Positions 23,710 to 32,352 of a DNA stretch of 49,678 nucleotides are shown here, piece after piece (the stretch's first letter is position 1; every line of letters begins with the position of its first letter). The notes beneath the pieces were generated by a model. That model searched no databases. It was not told the DNA's origin and saw only the letters and a list, made by a program, of their open reading frames with translations. The stretch spans positions 1-49,678 of the forward strand of contig JAFSCW010000060.1 of assembly GCA_017436605.1 (NCBI GenBank), in the 5' to 3' direction. Position numbers and translations under genes: made by a program. Source of the DNA: Clostridia bacterium. GTDB lineage: Bacteria; Bacillota; Clostridia; Christensenellales; Aristaeellaceae.

Positions 23710-24867
23710 ATGATGATGCAGGCGGTCAGGCTTTCTGAAACCCTTCTGCGGGACATCGAAAACATGCAGCCCGACGTGGTGGCGCTCATCAGGACGCTCT
23801 GCGCCATTCCTGCGCCGAGCCATCATGAGGAGCGGCGCGCGGCCTTTATCCGGGACTGGTTCCTTGAGCGCGGCATGCAGGCGCAGATCGACGAGGCCAA
23901 GAATGTGCTGATTCCGATGGGCCTTGACGCGCACGAGGATATTGTCGTGATCATGGCGCACACGGACACGGTCTTTCCGGACATGGAACCCATGCCGCTT
24001 CGCGAGGAGGATGGAAAACTGTATTGCCCGGGCGTGGGCGACGATACGACGAATGTCGCTGCCATGATGCTGCTGGCGCAGTATCTGCATGCCCGCGGCA
24101 TGCGCCCGCGCTGCGGCGTGCTGTTTGCAGCCGATTCCTGCGAGGAAGGGCTTGGCAATCTTAAGGGCTGTAAGGCTATTATGCATGCGTACGGTCCGCG
24201 CGTCAAGGCATTTCTTTCTCTGGACGGCGGCACAAGCCATGTCTGCACGAAGGCGGTCGGCTCCTCGCGCTATCGCATCACGGCCAAAACGCAGGGCGGA
24301 CACAGCTTTTCCTCCTTCGGCAGCCGCAATGCAATCGCAGTGCTTGCGCAGCTGATCAGCGCGCTCTATGCGCAGGAGGTTCCGCAGAGGCCGGGCAGCA
24401 CGACGACCTATAACGTCGGCATGATTTCCGGCGGCACGTCGGTCAACACCATTGCCCAGCAGGCGGAGATGCTTTATGAGTACCGCTCGGACGATGCGAA
24501 GTGCCTTGCCGTGATGGAGCGTCAGCTCTGCGCGGCGCTGATGGAACATACGCCTTCGGATGCGGAGGTTGAGCTGGAGCTACTGGGCACGCGTCCCTGC
24601 GCGCAGGACGTTGATCCCGATGCGCAGAAAAAGCTGAACCATGCCTGTCTCGATGCGCTGCAGATGTATACCGGCCGGCTTCCGATTCTTTGCTCCGGTT
24701 CTACGGACTGCAACATTCCGCTGTCGATGGGCGTTCCGTCTGCGTGCTTTGGCGTATACGAGGGCGCGGGAGAGCATACGCGCGAGGAATGGGTCGATAT
24801 TGCGTCGATCTGCCCCGGCATGAAGGCTGCAATGAGCCTGATCATCAGCCTGTTCGAGGAGCGCTGA
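23710..24867 (+). CDS. M20-family metallopeptidase
   Basis: A 385-residue cytosolic di-zinc hydrolase. Metal motifs are MAHTDTVFP (about 78-86), PGVGDDTTN with the bridging aspartate, the catalytic DSCEEGLGN glutamates, and SLDGG; a dimerisation lid follows (GGHSFSSFG). This places it near the PepT/aminoacyl-peptidase branch, so it may be a di- or tripeptidase. Three consecutive ATGs (23710, 23713, 23716) follow AAAGGAGAG; the third has the best spacing. It is co-transcribed with ogt. Confidence 0.9.
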   Translation: MMMQAVRLSETLLRDIENMQPDVVALIRTLCAIPAPSHHEERRAAFIRDWFLERGMQAQIDEAKNVLIPMGLDAHEDIVVIMAHTDTVFPDMEPMPLREEDGKLYCPGVGDDTTNVAAMMLLAQYLHARGMRPRCGVLFAADSCEEGLGNLKGCKAIMHAYGPRVKAFLSLDGGTSHVCTKAVGSSRYRITAKTQGGHSFSSFGSRNAIAVLAQLISALYAQEVPQRPGSTTTYNVGMISGGTSVNTIAQQAEMLYEYRSDDAKCLAVMERQLCAALMEHTPSDAEVELELLGTRPCAQDVDPDAQKKLNHACLDALQMYTGRLPILCSGSTDCNIPLSMGVPSACFGVYEGAGEHTREEWVDIASICPGMKAAMSLIISLFEER

Positions 24868-24868
24868 G

Positions 24869-25357
24869 ATGAATGGCATGAACAGCCGGCTGCTTGATAC
24901 GCCTGCCGGAAGGCTTTATCTGGTTTCAGATGGCGTGGGACTGTGCGATGCGCGCGCTGCGCGGGCGGACGACAGGGAAACCGGCGCGGCGGATGCCGTG
25001 CTCGATTGGGCGGCAGAGGAGCTTTCTGCTTATTTTGCGGGACAGCTGCGGCAATTCAGCGTGCCCCTGTCCCTGCGCGGAACGGACTTTGAGCGGAGCG
25101 TCTGGGAGGCGCTCAGGCAGATCCCGTTCGGAGAAATCCGGTCTTACGGACAGATCGCGGAGCGGATCGGCAATGAGAAGGCTTCGCGTGCAGTCGGCGG
25201 CGCCTGTTCGCGCAACCCGGTGCTGATCATCGTGCCCTGCCATCGCGTTGTTGCGGCTTCCGGCGCGCTGACGGGGTTCGCCGCAGGCATGGAGATGAAG
25301 CGGCGTCTTCTGCTCCATGAGGGATGGACGGTGTGCCGCGACCGCATCAGAAAATAA
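24869..25357 (+). CDS. ogt: Methylated-DNA-protein-cysteine methyltransferase
   Basis: This suicide repair protein moves methyl groups from O6-methylguanine to its own cysteine. The 162-residue protein shows a small N-terminal domain and the C-terminal DNA-binding domain with IPFGEIRSYGQIAERIG, the RAVGGACSRNP loop and the active site IVPCHRVV. The start is one base after the M20 peptidase stop, so the two are coupled. Confidence 0.94.
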   Translation: MNGMNSRLLDTPAGRLYLVSDGVGLCDARAARADDRETGAADAVLDWAAEELSAYFAGQLRQFSVPLSLRGTDFERSVWEALRQIPFGEIRSYGQIAERIGNEKASRAVGGACSRNPVLIIVPCHRVVAASGALTGFAAGMEMKRRLLLHEGWTVCRDRIRK

Positions 25358-25384
25358 CAGAAAAACAGGATTCCATCATAAAAC

Positions 25385-25443
25385 AAACAGCACCCCGTTT
25401 GTTATGCAGTATACCATACTGTCTGACAAGCGGGGTGCTGTTT
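25385..25443. terminator. Long bidirectional terminator between convergent genes
   Basis: An 18-bp stem (25385-25402 with 25426-25443, one G-T pair) encloses an inner perfect 6-bp hairpin (25407-25412 with 25416-25421). The outer arms carry A- and T-runs so that both strands read as hairpin plus U-tract. It separates ogt (plus) from the zinc-ribbon gene (minus). Confidence 0.85.
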
Positions 25444-25470
25444 AAAATGGGCGTTTTTGATGCGGTGACG

Positions 25471-27486
25471 TTATTCCGCCAGGTAGGTGTAGCGCACGGT
25501 CAGGCGCGGCATGGCGTCGTAAAGACCGTAGACGTCGCCGTAGATGCGGTACTTCTGGCCGACCTCCCAGGTGGTCTTCGAACTGTTTTCCAGCAGCACG
25601 AGCTTTTCAAACGTGCTGTCGCCGATGTTCATGATCGCCATCTGGGGCGCGGTGGAGATGATCCGCTCGATGGTGCCGGTGCCGGTGTAGATCGTGCCTT
25701 TGCGGATGCTGATGTAGTTGATCAGGTCCGTATACTGGGATTCGAGATCCCACGCGCGGCGCGTATAGATATCCGCGTTGGGCATGTAGTAGACCGTATG
25801 GGTGATGACGGAGTCCTTCTTGTCCTCATAGGAGGCGCGGATAACGACGTCGTTGTTGCCCAGGCTGGAAAACAGCGGGATAAAGCTGAAGCGTCCCGTC
25901 GTCATATCATGCTCGAGGTTGTAATGCGGGAATTCGACGGAAATCTGCGCGCCGGGGAGCGTCGTGCCGCTGATGGAGGGGCGCTGCATGAGGGCGCGTT
26001 CTTCGTCGGTCGCGCTTGCGTATTTCTCTTCGGTGATGGGCTCATAGTTCCATTCGACCAGAACCGTCGCGTCGAGCTCCAGCGGGATTTCCTGCGGCTC
26101 GCGATAGAGCGTGACCTCCATTTTGTTCTCGCGGCAGTATTTGCTCTTGACGGAGATGGAGATCGTGTTGTCGCCCACGGGGAGAACCTGCACGTTCTTG
26201 GAGACGTTGCCGGTGTCGCGGATGAGGGTCGAGACGTTTGTGCCGTCGATGACGACCGTGGAGCCGAGCGGAACGTTGATGCGTACCTCGTAAATCGACA
26301 CGCCGACCTCTGCGCGCGCAGTCGTGGGATTCAGAAGATGAATCGGAGAGAGCGGCACGTCGATGGTGAATTCGATCGGATCGAGCTGGTACTGATCGCC
26401 CTCCTGAGAATAGCGGATAAACGGCGTGACAGACACGTCCATCGTATCGGTTTCAACGGGCGTTGCATAGGTGGAGGATTCGGTATCGTACCACATGTAG
26501 TCCGGTACGGTCACCTCGACCTTGCCGTCTGCGATCACGTAGCTGGACTGCATTTCGCGCAGGTAGATCGTCGCGTTTTCCTGTCCGTAAATGGTCATCG
26601 TATGCGCGGGCAGACCGTCGACCGTTGTCTCAATGACCTCCACGCGGGTTTCGTTATTCTCCCTCAATTGCATGCCCTGATTGAGCACAAACTGCCTGGC
26701 GGCGAAGATACCGCCGACGCCGACCAGCGCAAAGCAGGCGATCACGAGGACAAATGTGATCAGAAAGCGGGCAATGCGGTTCTTTTTCCGCCGTCCGGCG
26801 TGGAAGGATTCGAGGGCGTCCTCGCGGGCGGCGCGCGTCTGGATGCGGCGGGGCATGTATTCATCGTCGGTGGCGGCGTCCTGCTCGCTGCCTTCGGGCG
26901 TGTAGCCGTCGTAGTAGATGGGCGCGTCTTCTTCGTCGTCCACGTACGTCAAGGGGCGCTCGGAAGGATCGGCGAAATAGCCGTAATCGTCATAGCCCTG
27001 CGTCGGTTCGTCCGGGCTTGCGCCTGTCTGCGAAAGATCGGCCGCATATTCCGCCTGGCGTCTTGTCTGCCTGCGGCGGATGACGACGCTGTCGCCGTCG
27101 TATGCGCCCGGCGGATCGCCAGCCTCGGGGACGGGACGCATGATCTGCGCTTCCTGAATCGAATGACGGACGCGGGCTGCCTGATGCTTCATCTGCTCGA
27201 TGCGCCGGCTTCCCTCCTGACGGCGCTGGCGGAGCGCTTCCATTTCATCGGTCAGGCTGTCGGGCGCAAGGGCGTCCGGGTCGAAGGCCTCGTTGGGATC
27301 GGACGGGGGCACGACGGGGGACTGGTCGTCCTCGTCGAACTGCACGATCTGAAGCGAGGGCTTCTTTTTATGCATGGATTCTTCCCATGAAAGCTGCTTT
27401 TGCGTGTTGTTTTCGAGCGGGGCGGCGCAGCGGGTGCATTTGGGCAGATACGCTGCGTTCCATGCGCCGCAGTGCGGGCATTTCAT
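25471..27486 (-). CDS. Zinc-ribbon membrane protein of unknown function
   Basis: A 671-residue protein with an N-terminal zinc ribbon (cysteines 3, 6, 17, 20), a long acidic, low-complexity cytosolic linker (about 40-232) containing a Glu/Arg/Gln-rich helical stretch (80-110), one membrane helix (about 240-263) preceded by a basic GRRKKNR stop, and a large beta-rich extracytoplasmic region of about 400 residues. The latter contains repeated Ig-like or bacterial-adhesion-like features (PLGSTVVIDGTNVS, LPGAQISVEFPHY). I do not recognise a named family. The architecture suggests a bitopic sensor or envelope-assembly factor. The ribosome binding site GGAGG is unusually far (12 nt) from the ATG. 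It diverges from the small membrane protein at 27691. Confidence 0.8.
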   Translation of the reverse strand: MKCPHCGAWNAAYLPKCTRCAAPLENNTQKQLSWEESMHKKKPSLQIVQFDEDDQSPVVPPSDPNEAFDPDALAPDSLTDEMEALRQRRQEGSRRIEQMKHQAARVRHSIQEAQIMRPVPEAGDPPGAYDGDSVVIRRRQTRRQAEYAADLSQTGASPDEPTQGYDDYGYFADPSERPLTYVDDEEDAPIYYDGYTPEGSEQDAATDDEYMPRRIQTRAAREDALESFHAGRRKKNRIARFLITFVLVIACFALVGVGGIFAARQFVLNQGMQLRENNETRVEVIETTVDGLPAHTMTIYGQENATIYLREMQSSYVIADGKVEVTVPDYMWYDTESSTYATPVETDTMDVSVTPFIRYSQEGDQYQLDPIEFTIDVPLSPIHLLNPTTARAEVGVSIYEVRINVPLGSTVVIDGTNVSTLIRDTGNVSKNVQVLPVGDNTISISVKSKYCRENKMEVTLYREPQEIPLELDATVLVEWNYEPITEEKYASATDEERALMQRPSISGTTLPGAQISVEFPHYNLEHDMTTGRFSFIPLFSSLGNNDVVIRASYEDKKDSVITHTVYYMPNADIYTRRAWDLESQYTDLINYISIRKGTIYTGTGTIERIISTAPQMAIMNIGDSTFEKLVLLENSSKTTWEVGQKYRIYGDVYGLYDAMPRLTVRYTYLAE

Positions 27487-27538
27487 TGTGCGAAAAAACC
27501 TCCGGATTCAAGAAAATGATAATTCGTGAAGGGATAAC

Positions 27539-27567
27539 ATTATAACATTCGCGCTTGAATGAGGCAA
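27539..27567 (-). promoter_or_regulatory. Promoter of the zinc-ribbon membrane protein gene
   Basis: On the minus strand TTGCCT (27562-27567), 17 bp and TATAAT (27539-27544), with an extended -10 TGT. It is about 55 bp upstream of the start codon. Confidence 0.75.
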
Positions 27568-27626
27568 TTCCTTTTTTTCATCGTTTTGACCTGCGCAAAA
27601 GAAGACAGAACTCGTATATTATAGGC

Positions 27627-27656
27627 TTGCCGCGGAGCTTGGTTTGGTGGTATAAT
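27627..27656 (+). promoter_or_regulatory. Promoter of the small membrane protein gene
   Basis: TTGCCG (27627-27632), an 18-bp spacer and TATAAT (27651-27656), about 35 bp upstream of the start. Confidence 0.7.
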
Positions 27657-27690
27657 AAAAAAACGATATGTTATGGAGGCGTTATTTGCT

Positions 27691-28221
27691 ATGGATAATT
27701 TCAAGGAGGATGTCGTCGTCCGCCGCAATAATCTGCTGGGCAATGTGCTGTATGTGCTTTGCTGGGTGTTTCTGGTCGTTTTCGGTTTTTATGGCCTGAT
27801 GCTGCTGCAGGTTCTGATGTTTGCGTTCAGTATCCCGAATCTGCTGGTGACGCTTCTGAGCATCGCTGCGGCGGTTTCTCTGTTCTTTGTGAAGGACAAT
27901 TTCAAGGTTGAATTTGAATATGCGTTCACCAACGGCGTGCTTGATTTCGCCAAGGTGATGCGCGGCGCGCGCCGCAAGGAGCTGGGCAGCATGAACGTCG
28001 CCAATGTTGCCGCTGCGGGTCATGTCGCGCATGACAGCTTCCGCAAGTTCCTGGCGATGAAGGATGTGGAGCGCAAGAACTGGTTCCTCAACCGCGACGG
28101 CAACCTGTTCTATTTCTACTATGTGAAGGAAAACAAGAAGCACATGATTATCATCGAGCCGAGCGAGGAAATGGAGACGATGATTCGCCGCTATCTGGCT
28201 GCGGGCGTGTATCAGGGCTGA
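27691..28221 (+). CDS. Small membrane protein of unknown function
   Basis: A 176-residue protein with two closely spaced hydrophobic helices (about 17-40 and 43-62) and a cytosolic C-terminal domain of about 110 residues rich in Arg, Lys and aromatic residues (NWFLNRDGNLFYFYYVKENKKHMIIIEP). The architecture resembles a conserved clostridial family of unknown function (possibly DUF6106, from memory and unverified). The ATG at 27691 is chosen because GGAGG lies 11 nt upstream; the ATG at 27673 has no ribosome binding site. It has its own promoter and terminator. Confidence 0.8.
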   Translation: MDNFKEDVVVRRNNLLGNVLYVLCWVFLVVFGFYGLMLLQVLMFAFSIPNLLVTLLSIAAAVSLFFVKDNFKVEFEYAFTNGVLDFAKVMRGARRKELGSMNVANVAAAGHVAHDSFRKFLAMKDVERKNWFLNRDGNLFYFYYVKENKKHMIIIEPSEEMETMIRRYLAAGVYQG

Positions 28222-28238
28222 TTTGGTTTTTTCGCGCG

Positions 28239-28275
28239 AGTCTCCAGCATGGCCTGGCCGTACTGGAGGCTTTCT
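28239..28275 (+). terminator. Terminator after the small membrane protein gene
   Basis: AGTCTCCAG (28239-28247) pairs with CTGGAGGCT (28263-28271) with one G-U pair; the 15-nt loop can form a GGCC inner pairing. A TTTCTT tract follows. Confidence 0.65.
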
Positions 28276-28363
28276 TGCGTAATGGGAAACTGCGCGAAAA
28301 CCATGTTGTGCGCGCAGAATGACGTGACATTGTCAGCTGCTTTTTGGGTAAAAGGGGTATACT

Positions 28364-29515
28364 GTGATTTATCTGGATAACAGCGCGACCACGCGCCCGT
28401 TTGACAGCGTGGTGGAGGCTGCCGTACGCAGCATGCGCGAGCAATACTTCAACGCTTCGGCGGCGTATAAGCCCGCCGTTGACGTCGACAGGGAAATCCG
28501 CGCCTGCAGAAAATGCATAGCGGTGCAGGTGGGCGCCAGGGAAGACGAGGTGATCTTCACCGCCGGCGGAACGGAGAGCGATAACCTTGCGATTCTCGGC
28601 TATGCGATGACGCTGCATCAGAGCGCCAATTTTGTCGTCAGCAGTCTGGAACATCCGGCTGTGGGCGAAACCGTTCAGCGGGTCAGGGCGCTGGGACATG
28701 AGGTGCGCGAACTGCCAATTGACGCAAGAGGCATTGTCGATCTTGCCGCGGCGGAGGAGATCATCGACGAGCATACGGCGTTCGTCAGCTGCATGCAGGT
28801 GAGCAACGAAACCGGCGCGATTCAGCCTGTCGCGCAGCTTTCCGCCCTTGCCAAACGAAAGAATCCGAACGCATGCGTGCATGTTGACGGCGTGCAGGGC
28901 TTTATGCGCGCCCCGATGCACATGGGAAAAATGGGCGTGGATCTGTACGCGCTCAGCGGCCATAAAATCCACGGCCCCAAGGGCGTGGGCGCGCTGATCG
29001 CGCGCAAGGGCGTGCGGCTTGTGCCGCAGACGACCGGCGGCGGACAGGAAAAAAACCTGCGATCCGGAACGTACAATTCGCCGGGGATTCTGGCCCTTGG
29101 TCAGGCGGTCTGCGAGATGAGCCGCAGAGCCGGGGAAGTCGAACACATGCGCGCGCTTAAACAGCGGCTGTATGCGCAGCTTGCCGATCTGAAGGAAGTG
29201 CGCGTCAATGGACCGCTTCCGGACGAGGAGGATTCCGCGCCGCATATCCTGAGCCTGTCCTTTGACGGCGTGCGCGGCGAGGTGATGCGCAACGCGCTGG
29301 AGGGAGCGGGGATTTATGTATCCACGGGTTCGGCCTGCGCCTCGCATAAGCAAAAGGTATCTTCGACGCTGAGGGCCATGGGCCTGACGGGCGAACAGGC
29401 GGACGGCACGATCCGCGTGAGCCTGGGGCTTTTCAATACGATCGAAGAAATGGACGAGACGGCGGCGCAGATGAAGAAGATGTTCGCGCTGCTTTCCAGA
29501 TACAGGAGGAGATAA
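28364..29515 (+). CDS. Cysteine desulfurase, class V aminotransferase family (IscS/NifS-like)
   Basis: A PLP enzyme that takes sulfur from cysteine and forms a protein persulfide. The 383-residue protein starts MIYLDNSATT (GTG codon after AAAAGGGG), contains the PLP lysine in ALSGHKIHGPKG and the persulfide cysteine in STGSACASHK. thiI starts four bases after its stop. As in Bacillus NifZ-ThiI, it most likely supplies sulfur to ThiI for 4-thiouridine in tRNA (and perhaps thiazole synthesis) rather than general Fe-S assembly. No iscU/sufU is nearby. Confidence 0.93.
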   Translation: MIYLDNSATTRPFDSVVEAAVRSMREQYFNASAAYKPAVDVDREIRACRKCIAVQVGAREDEVIFTAGGTESDNLAILGYAMTLHQSANFVVSSLEHPAVGETVQRVRALGHEVRELPIDARGIVDLAAAEEIIDEHTAFVSCMQVSNETGAIQPVAQLSALAKRKNPNACVHVDGVQGFMRAPMHMGKMGVDLYALSGHKIHGPKGVGALIARKGVRLVPQTTGGGQEKNLRSGTYNSPGILALGQAVCEMSRRAGEVEHMRALKQRLYAQLADLKEVRVNGPLPDEEDSAPHILSLSFDGVRGEVMRNALEGAGIYVSTGSACASHKQKVSSTLRAMGLTGEQADGTIRVSLGLFNTIEEMDETAAQMKKMFALLSRYRRR

Positions 29516-29518
29516 ACC

Positions 29519-30667
29519 GTGAGGGAGATTCTGCTGGTTCGCTACGGCGAGGTATTTCTCAAGGGCCAGAACCGCCCGTATTTTATGCGTAAGCTGGTCG
29601 AGCATGTGCGCCATGCTGTCAGCGAGGTCGGCGGCCATGTCTGGCTGAGCGACGGACGCATTTATGTATCCGATTACACCGATCAGGAAGAGGCGATCCG
29701 ACGCGTATCCCGCGTGTTCGGTATTCATTCCGTGAGCCCGGCGATCGAGATGGAGAAGGACAATTTCGAGGCGATCTGCGAGCAGGCGGCGAAGATGATG
29801 TCGGTGAAGACCGGTACGTTCAAGGTGCTGGCCAAGCGCTCGGACAAGCGCTATCCGATGGACTCGCCCGCCATCATGCGCGAGGCCGGCGGGTATATTC
29901 TGGAGCATGTGCCGCATCTCAGCGTCGATGTAAATCATCCGGATCACGAAATCACCATCGAGATCCGCGCTCAGGCCTATCTGTCTGTCGACCGCGTGAT
30001 GGGCGTGAACGGCATGCCCATGGGCACCAATGGCAAGGCCTGCCTCCTGCTTTCCGGCGGCATCGACAGCCCGGTTGCAGGATTCATGATTGCCAAGCGC
30101 GGCGTGGAGCTGTGCTGCGTGCATTATCATTCCTTCCCGTATACGAGCGAGCGCGCGAAGGAAAAGGTGCTCGAGCTGGCGCGCATCCTGAGCGAATACT
30201 GCGGCAAGATGCGCGTATATGTCGTGCCGTTTACCGAGATCCAGATGGAAATCCACGAGAAGTGTCCGGAGAATTTCACGACGCTGATCATGCGCAGGTA
30301 CATGATGCGCATCGCCGAAATCCTCGCCCGCAAGGACGGCGCGCAGGCGCTGATCACGGGCGAATCCATCGGTCAGGTTGCGAGCCAGACGATGGAGGCG
30401 CTCGGCTGCACGGACGAAGTTGTATCCATGCCGGTTTTCCGTCCGTGCGTGGGCATGGACAAGAGCGAGATCATCGAGCGCGCCGAGAAGATCGGCACGA
30501 TGGAGACCTCCGCCCTGCCGTATGAGGATTGCTGCACGGTCTTCACACCCAAGCATCCGGCGACGCACCCGCGCAAGGAGCTCGTCCGCCGTGCGGAGGA
30601 AAAGCTCGATTCTCAGGCGCTGATCGACGCGGCTGTCGAGGGTACGGAAGTCATTGTTGTGGGCTAA
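29519..30667 (+). CDS. thiI: tRNA 4-thiouridine synthase
   Basis: ThiI adenylates U8 of tRNA and replaces its oxygen by sulfur. The 382-residue protein has an N-terminal ferredoxin-like and THUMP region (about 1-165) and the PP-loop ATPase with LLLSGGIDSPVAGFM (about 178-192), followed by CGKMRVYVVPF and ALITGESIGQVASQT. The C-terminal rhodanese domain of the E. coli enzyme is absent, as in Bacillus, so sulfur should come directly from the partner desulfurase. GTG start with AGGAGGAG upstream. The gene ends before a strong terminator. Confidence 0.95.
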   Translation: MREILLVRYGEVFLKGQNRPYFMRKLVEHVRHAVSEVGGHVWLSDGRIYVSDYTDQEEAIRRVSRVFGIHSVSPAIEMEKDNFEAICEQAAKMMSVKTGTFKVLAKRSDKRYPMDSPAIMREAGGYILEHVPHLSVDVNHPDHEITIEIRAQAYLSVDRVMGVNGMPMGTNGKACLLLSGGIDSPVAGFMIAKRGVELCCVHYHSFPYTSERAKEKVLELARILSEYCGKMRVYVVPFTEIQMEIHEKCPENFTTLIMRRYMMRIAEILARKDGAQALITGESIGQVASQTMEALGCTDEVVSMPVFRPCVGMDKSEIIERAEKIGTMETSALPYEDCCTVFTPKHPATHPRKELVRRAEEKLDSQALIDAAVEGTEVIVVG

Positions 30668-30691
30668 ATTAAGCATTTGCATCATATGCTG

Positions 30692-30719
30692 AACGCAGAG
30701 TGTAACGCTCTGCGTTTTG
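30692..30719 (+). terminator. Terminator after thiI
   Basis: AACGCAGAG (30692-30700) and CTCTGCGTT (30708-30716) form a perfect 9-bp stem with a 7-nt loop, followed by TTGTT. Confidence 0.85.
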
Positions 30720-30723
30720 TTAT

Positions 30724-30840
30724 GTAAATCTTTCCGCAAGGTTTCGGCCTTGGCCACAGAGCAACAAGATTTACAGCAGTCTGTCGGTGATGCCGCCGGC
30801 AGCATGCCGGTTTGTTATGCAGATCTTGCTGCGGAAAATA
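30724..30840 (+). promoter_or_regulatory. Structured segment upstream of spoIIIAA
   Basis: Perfect complementary pairs are GTAAATCTT (30724-30732) with AAGATTTAC (30766-30774), CCGGCA/TGCCGG (30796-30801 with 30805-30810) and TTTCCGCA (30731-30738) with TGCGGAAA (30830-30837). The first and third overlap and would be mutually exclusive. No SigE promoter could be recognised with confidence here, although spoIIIA is a SigE operon in Bacillus. Confidence 0.35.
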
Positions 30841-30883
30841 GGCTGTGTCTGCCTGGTTTGACTTGGGAAAGGGGGCAGGAGAT

Positions 30884-31822
30884 TTGCCCTGGCGGGAGGA
30901 GCTGGGTCCGCTGCTGACGCGCAGCGCCGCCGGCATGCTGCGCGCGCTGTCCAGGAAGGAGGCGGCCGGCGTCAGCGAATTGCGTTTTTACAGCGGGCGG
31001 CAGGCGGAATGGATCATCGGCGGCGAGCCGGTTTCCCTGCCGCTGACGCTCGACCAGAAGGAGATGGACGAACTGGTCGCTGCGCTTTCAGGTTATGCGC
31101 TTTACAGCGTGGAACGGCAGATGGCTCAGGGCTATATCCCGCTTTGCGGCGGACATCGGGCCGGCGTCTGCGGAAAAATGGCCCGGCAGGAGGATGGCAG
31201 TTTCCGGATGATTCGGGTCACCTCCGTATGTATCCGGATTGCCAGGCGCATACCGGGGGTGGAGGCAGCGATCAGGGAACATCTGCTGGATGGCGCGAGG
31301 CCGAGAAGCCTTCTTTTTCTGGGGCCTCCGGGCTGCGGGAAGACGACGCTTCTGCGGGAGGCGGCGCTGTTCCTCTCGGATTGCGCCGGCCTGCATGTCG
31401 GCGCTGCGGATGAGCGGGAAGAGCTTTTTCCACAAATCCCGCCGGGCTGTGGAAAAAGGCTGGATGTGCTCGGCGGCATGGACAAGGCGTCGGCGTTTGC
31501 GCTGCTGCTGCGCGCGATGGCGCCGCAGGTGATGGTGACGGACGAGATCGGCAGTGAGCGGGATGCAGAGGCGATTGAAGACGCCGCGCGATGCGGAGCG
31601 GCCGTATTGGCGACGGCGCATGCGGACGGGGAAGGGCGCTGCCGGCCGGCGCTGAGGCGGCTGATGCAGACGGGTGTATTCGAAAGGCATATTCTGCTGG
31701 GCGCAGGGGGAAGACCCCTGCGGGTATGGCGCGAAACGGGAGAAGTCATCGGCGGGGAGCATGCGCAAAACGCCGCGCACAGAGAAGGGGGATGCATATG
31801 GCAGGATGGGATACGGCTGTGA
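30884..31822 (+). CDS. spoIIIAA: Stage III sporulation protein AA (secretion-type ATPase)
   Basis: SpoIIIAA is the ATPase of the mother-cell-to-forespore channel complex (SpoIIIA-SpoIIQ) needed after engulfment. The ~312-residue product shows Walker A GPPGCGKTTLLRE and Walker B VMVTDEIG, and the N-terminal region with ELRFYSGRQAEWI typical of the family. I prefer the TTG at 30884, which follows AAAGGGGGCAGGAG; an in-frame GTG at 30845 lacks a ribosome binding site. It is the first gene of an intact eight-gene spoIIIA operon. Confidence 0.93.
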   Translation: MPWREELGPLLTRSAAGMLRALSRKEAAGVSELRFYSGRQAEWIIGGEPVSLPLTLDQKEMDELVAALSGYALYSVERQMAQGYIPLCGGHRAGVCGKMARQEDGSFRMIRVTSVCIRIARRIPGVEAAIREHLLDGARPRSLLFLGPPGCGKTTLLREAALFLSDCAGLHVGAADEREELFPQIPPGCGKRLDVLGGMDKASAFALLLRAMAPQVMVTDEIGSERDAEAIEDAARCGAAVLATAHADGEGRCRPALRRLMQTGVFERHILLGAGGRPLRVWRETGEVIGGEHAQNAAHREGGCIWQDGIRL

Positions 31823-32325
31823 TGGCGATGATCGGAATCAGCGCGATCGGATTTCTGATTTCCTATGGCGAGGCGGGGCGCGTTGCATGGATCAGCGCGA
31901 TGAGACGCTGTCTTCTTCGGATGAACGGGATCATCCGCTATGAGCAGCCGGGCCTTCCCGGCCTTCTTCGGCGGATTGACCTGAAGGGAACGGCGCAGGA
32001 GAGGGAACTGACGCGGCTTCTGCATGTCTGCGCGCATCGGATGGAGCAGTGCGCCAATCCGCAGCTGATGATTCTCTTTGCCGGAGAAAGCATGCGCGTG
32101 CCGGGCTATGGCGTGCTGAACGCACAGGACAGGCTGGCGTTTGAAACGGTGCTTGCCGAGCTGGGGCGAAGCCGTATGGAGGAACAGCTTCGCCTGATCG
32201 ACCAGGCGGACGAGCGCCTCCGCGCCCGGGAAGAGGAACTGAAACGGGATTGCGCGCGCAGGACGCAGATGATCCGGACGCTCGGTCTTGCGGCGGGCGC
32301 CGCGGCTTTTCTGGTGCTGATTTAG
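31798..32325 (+). CDS. spoIIIAB: Stage III sporulation protein AB
   Basis: A 175-residue protein with an N-terminal membrane segment (about 8-25), a helical cytoplasmic body (ELTRLLHVCAHRMEQ, FAGESM) and a C-terminal hydrophobic tail (LGLAAGAAAFLVLI), resembling secretion-system GspF-like subunits as in known SpoIIIAB. The ATG at 31798 has good spacing from AGAAGGGGG. It overlaps spoIIIAA by 25 bp. Confidence 0.92.
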   Translation: MAGWDTAVMAMIGISAIGFLISYGEAGRVAWISAMRRCLLRMNGIIRYEQPGLPGLLRRIDLKGTAQERELTRLLHVCAHRMEQCANPQLMILFAGESMRVPGYGVLNAQDRLAFETVLAELGRSRMEEQLRLIDQADERLRAREEELKRDCARRTQMIRTLGLAAGAAAFLVLI

Positions 32326-32352
32326 GATCGGATCAAGCGGAGGGAATAAGGG

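Noticed and set aside
25324..27390. A 688-codon plus-strand frame opposite the zinc-ribbon gene
   Set aside because: No domain, wrong composition, and the minus-strand protein has a zinc ribbon, a membrane helix and a promoter.
28151..30805. An 884-codon open frame on the minus strand opposite the desulfurase and thiI
   Set aside because: Composition (rich in His, Arg, Ala, Leu) and exact antisense position show it is a by-product of GC-rich codons in the real genes.
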